Assembly (NCBI GenBank): GCA_900469445.1
Contig: UBXM01000023.1
Location: 62,001 to 126,000 of the forward strand
DNA from: Hyphomicrobiales bacterium
GTDB taxonomy: Bacteria > Pseudomonadota > Alphaproteobacteria > Rhizobiales > Rhizobiaceae
Direction of reading: 5' to 3'
Length of the DNA stretch: 64,000 nt
This document shows, one piece after another, positions 61,515 through 64,000 of the stretch. Both the position numbers and the translations under genes were made by a program. Under the pieces are notes generated by a model. That model was not told the origin of the DNA, did no database searches, and saw only the letters and a list, made by a program, of their open reading frames with translations. How positions within the stretch are numbered: position 1 is the stretch's first letter; each line of letters begins with the position of its first letter.

Positions 61515-63149
61515 ATGGCTAACACATCCTATGATGCGGACCTGATCGTCATCGGCTCGGGCGTCATGGGCGGCATCGTTGCCGCCAATCTCGCAAAGGC
61601 TGGCAAGAAGGTGATCGTTCTAGAGGCCGGCCCGCGCGTCAATCGCCGCGAGATCGTCGAGACCTATCGTAACGCACCGGTCAAGCTGTCGCTGGCCAAC
61701 GCCAAGCTGCAGGGTGCCGGCTCTCCGTTCCCGAGCCTGCCGCACGCGCCGTCCACCTATGGTGACTATCTGCAATATGAAGGGCCGGTGAAGTACAACA
61801 CTTCCTATCTGCGCGTCGTTGGCGGTACGACCTGGCATTTCGGTTCGGCGCTGTGGCGAATGATCCCGAACGACTTCAAGATCCAGTCGCTTTACGGTCG
61901 CGGCCGCGACTGGCCGATCGGCTATGACGATCTGGAGCAGTATTACAACAAGGCCGAACTGGAACTCGGCGTCACAGGCACGGACGGCCAGGACGAGAGC
62001 GGCCAGGGTGGCGGCCCGATGCCGCCGCGCTCCATGCCCTTCCCGATGAAACAGCTCAACACCAGCTACATGTTCGACACGCTGGCGGAAAAGCTTTTGG
62101 TTGGCGGCTTCAATCCGGTGCTCGAACCACATGGCCGCGCCTCGCGCCCATATGGCAACCGCCCGGTCTGTGCCGGCAACAACAATTGCAACCCGGTCTG
62201 TCCGATCGGCGCCAAGTATGACGGCTCGATGCATATCGACGAGGCCGAACGTCATGGCGCCAAGCTGCTCGACAATTCGCCGGTCTATAGGATCGAGGCC
62301 GGTGACGACGGCAAGATCACGGCGATCTGGTACAAGAAGCCGGACAATTCCGAACATCGTCTGACGGCGAAGTATTTCGTTCTTGCCGCCTATGGCATCG
62401 AGAGCGCCAAGCTTCTGTTAATCTCCACCTCGGAAAAATATCCGAACGGCATCGCCAACTCCTCCGACCAGGTCGGCCGCAACCTGATGGACCATACCGG
62501 CATAAGCATGAACATGCTGACCAAGGAAGACATGTGGCCGGGTGAAGGCCCGACCGAGCTTCTGGTCTATCTCAACCAGCGCGACGGCGAATTCCGCAAG
62601 GATTATCCGAGCTACAAGATCAAGGTGCGCAACACCGTGCCGACCGCCCAGATGACCGAGGGGTTCATCAAGAAGGGCATTCTCGGTTCCAAGCTGGACG
62701 AGCAGATCCGCAAATATTCGGCACGCTCGCTCAACTGGGCGATCGATTTCGAACCACTGCCGCTGGCCGAAAACCGTGTCACGCCGTCGAAGACCAAGTT
62801 CGATGCGCTCGGCATCCCGGTGCCGGTTCTCTATTATTCGGTCACCGACTACTGGAATGCCGGCCGTGACCGTGGCCTGCAGGACCTCAACAAGATTGCC
62901 GAACTGCTGGATGCCGAAGTTCTGTCGACCGACGTGAAGTGGCAGAACCGCCAGCACGTGATGGGCACGACGCGAATGGGCGACGATCCGACGGATTCGG
63001 TCGTCGACCGCGATTGCCGCACGCATGACCATCCCAACATGTTCATTGCCGGCACCAGCGTCATGCCCTCGGCTTCCTGCATGAACCCAACTCTCACAGG
63101 TGCCGCACTTAGTGTTCGTATCGCCGAGCACCTGATCAAGGAGCTTTGA
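61515..63149 (+). CDS. GMC-family FAD-dependent sugar/polyol dehydrogenase, large subunit
   Basis: 544 aa. FAD-binding GxGxxG at G14-G16-G19, and C-terminal GMC elements (MGTTRMGDDPTDSVVD, NPTLTGAALSVRIAEHL). Cysteines C219, C224 and C228 (C-x4-C-x3-C) have the spacing of the three [3Fe-4S] ligands in FAD-glucose and fructose dehydrogenases. No signal peptide, in keeping with export as a passenger of the small subunit. It oxidises a sugar or polyol in the periplasm; fructose, sorbitol or glucose are plausible substrates. Confidence 0.93.
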   Translation: MANTSYDADLIVIGSGVMGGIVAANLAKAGKKVIVLEAGPRVNRREIVETYRNAPVKLSLANAKLQGAGSPFPSLPHAPSTYGDYLQYEGPVKYNTSYLRVVGGTTWHFGSALWRMIPNDFKIQSLYGRGRDWPIGYDDLEQYYNKAELELGVTGTDGQDESGQGGGPMPPRSMPFPMKQLNTSYMFDTLAEKLLVGGFNPVLEPHGRASRPYGNRPVCAGNNNCNPVCPIGAKYDGSMHIDEAERHGAKLLDNSPVYRIEAGDDGKITAIWYKKPDNSEHRLTAKYFVLAAYGIESAKLLLISTSEKYPNGIANSSDQVGRNLMDHTGISMNMLTKEDMWPGEGPTELLVYLNQRDGEFRKDYPSYKIKVRNTVPTAQMTEGFIKKGILGSKLDEQIRKYSARSLNWAIDFEPLPLAENRVTPSKTKFDALGIPVPVLYYSVTDYWNAGRDRGLQDLNKIAELLDAEVLSTDVKWQNRQHVMGTTRMGDDPTDSVVDRDCRTHDHPNMFIAGTSVMPSASCMNPTLTGAALSVRIAEHLIKEL

Positions 63150-63177
63150 CGCTTTTAAGCCATTGGCAAAATCTCAG

Positions 63178-63207
63178 TTGTGCACTCACTTGTCAGCGGG
63201 TGCACAA
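63178..63207. terminator. Inverted repeat after the dehydrogenase operon
   Basis: TTGTGCAC and GTGCACAA form a perfect 8-bp inverted repeat with a 14-base spacer, 29 bases after the stop of the large-subunit gene. An overlapping pairing (CACTTG / CAAGTG) is also possible. No T tract follows, so it may be a weak terminator or a protein-binding site between convergent genes. Confidence 0.4.
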
Positions 63208-63419
63208 GTGGGTTGCTCGAGGGCTGGTGGTATAGACAGCACAGAGCTCATACCGCGGTGCCCATCCAGGGTTTCCAGTTTTTTTGTATCGAATAGAGAG
63301 TTGCTTAGTGTATTGCTTTCCGACTGGTCGGAAGTTCTGATCTCATCAAGAGCTTAAGTAGACAATATCTGAATCAACCATCTAGTTTTTTCCTATTTGG
63401 AACACGAGCGGCGCGTCTT

Positions 63420-64000
63420 CTACCAGCGAGGTACACGCCTTTCATAAGCTGGGTCAAAAAGCTTCATGTAGGCTGTGTCGTCGCGCTCCTTCATTGCAGT
63501 CTCTTCATAATGAGCCGAGAGCACAGCGAGTTTTTGGCGGTCGAGCGATACGCCAAGACCAGGGCCCATGGGGAGATCCAGCTTGCCGGCCCGAAAAGTA
63601 AAGGGTGCACCTTCGATCACATCGACGCCTGTCCATGGATAGTGGGTGTCGCAGTCAAAACTCAGGTTGGGCGTGGCGGCCGCGACATGGATCATGGCCG
63701 CAAGAGTGATCCCGAGATGGGAGTTCGAATGCATCGAGACGCCGAGCCCCAGTGTTTCGCATATCTTTCCGAGGTGGGTAGAGGCGCGTAACCCGCCCCA
63801 ATAGTGATGATCGGAGAGAACGATTTTTACCGCGTTCGTGCGGAAGGCTTCGGCGATCTGGTCGAACTCCAGCACGATCATGTTGGTGGCGAGGGGGATC
63901 GGCGTGGCGGCCGCAACCATTGCCATCTGATCCATGCCGATGACGGGATCCTCGAGATATTCCAGCACGTTTTCGAGTTTGCGAGCGATGTGTATCGCGG
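63420..64000 (-). CDS. Enolase-superfamily dehydratase, glucarate dehydratase-like (5' end outside window)
   Basis: The frame stays open through the right edge of the window, and the residues before the first possible start (IHIARKLENVLEYLEDP) already belong to the family, so the gene is cut. The visible C-terminal part has LEYLEDP, the metal/acid-base region IVLSDHHYWGG and the catalytic MHSNSHLGI, and ends with GPGLGVSLD. This is the pattern of mandelate racemase/muconate-lactonising-enzyme group proteins and especially GudD. These remove water from sugar acids using Mg2+. Neighbouring sugar oxidation genes fit a role in sugar-acid breakdown. Confidence 0.85.
   Translation of the reverse strand, partial: AIHIARKLENVLEYLEDPVIGMDQMAMVAAATPIPLATNMIVLEFDQIAEAFRTNAVKIVLSDHHYWGGLRASTHLGKICETLGLGVSMHSNSHLGITLAAMIHVAAATPNLSFDCDTHYPWTGVDVIEGAPFTFRAGKLDLPMGPGLGVSLDRQKLAVLSAHYEETAMKERDDTAYMKLFDPAYERRVPRW

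Overview
The window looks like a piece of a Rhizobiaceae genome (Rhizobium/Agrobacterium type, Alphaproteobacteria). The base composition is GC-rich (my estimate is about 60% by eye, not computed). The gene content fits this: a rhizobial-order type III secretion (T3SS) operon, CUT1 sugar uptake, a cobalamin riboswitch, and several TonB-dependent siderophore systems. I saw no rRNA, tRNA, insertion sequence, integrase or CRISPR array.

Bases 1-653 hold the end of a Gfo/Idh/MocA oxidoreductase. Bases 975-27752 are one T3SS locus. It starts with two very large proteins that look like secreted translocators (1101 and 1238 aa). A minus-strand block follows, given here in genome order: L,D-transpeptidase, SctU, CpaD-like lipoprotein, Tad-type secretin, SctV, SctY-like, SctX-like, SctD and a 55-aa pilin candidate; a TadD-like lipoprotein lies inside this block on the plus strand. 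A tight plus-strand operon comes next: secretin N-terminal fragment (RhcC1-like), a 69-aa protein, SctI, J, K, L, N, O, Q, R, S, T and a 537-aa unknown. The locus closes with a 152-aa protein whose tail matches the 55-aa pilin candidate. Three points stand out. The outer-membrane part appears to be borrowed from a Tad pilus. SctU has APDG where the autocleavage motif NPTH is expected. I found no SctP ruler, chaperone or transcriptional regulator in the locus.

Bases 28396-34113 form a sugar ABC operon (binding protein, two permeases, an apiosidase-like glycosidase, ATPase). The binding-protein gene is interrupted by a single in-frame TAG.

Bases 34410-57941 are dedicated to iron and corrinoid uptake. 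The region holds three TonB-dependent receptors and a FecI/FecR signalling pair, plus two paralogous FhuD-FhuB-FhuC-like import cassettes. It also holds a BtuF-BtuC-BtuD-like operon behind a cobalamin riboswitch, with a pseudoazurin gene as its last member. LysR regulators sit next to one receptor and next to the final operon.

Bases 58262-63149 carry a LysR gene and a three-subunit membrane-bound sugar/polyol dehydrogenase (triheme cytochrome, Tat-exported small subunit, GMC flavoprotein). The window ends inside an enolase-superfamily gene resembling glucarate dehydratase.
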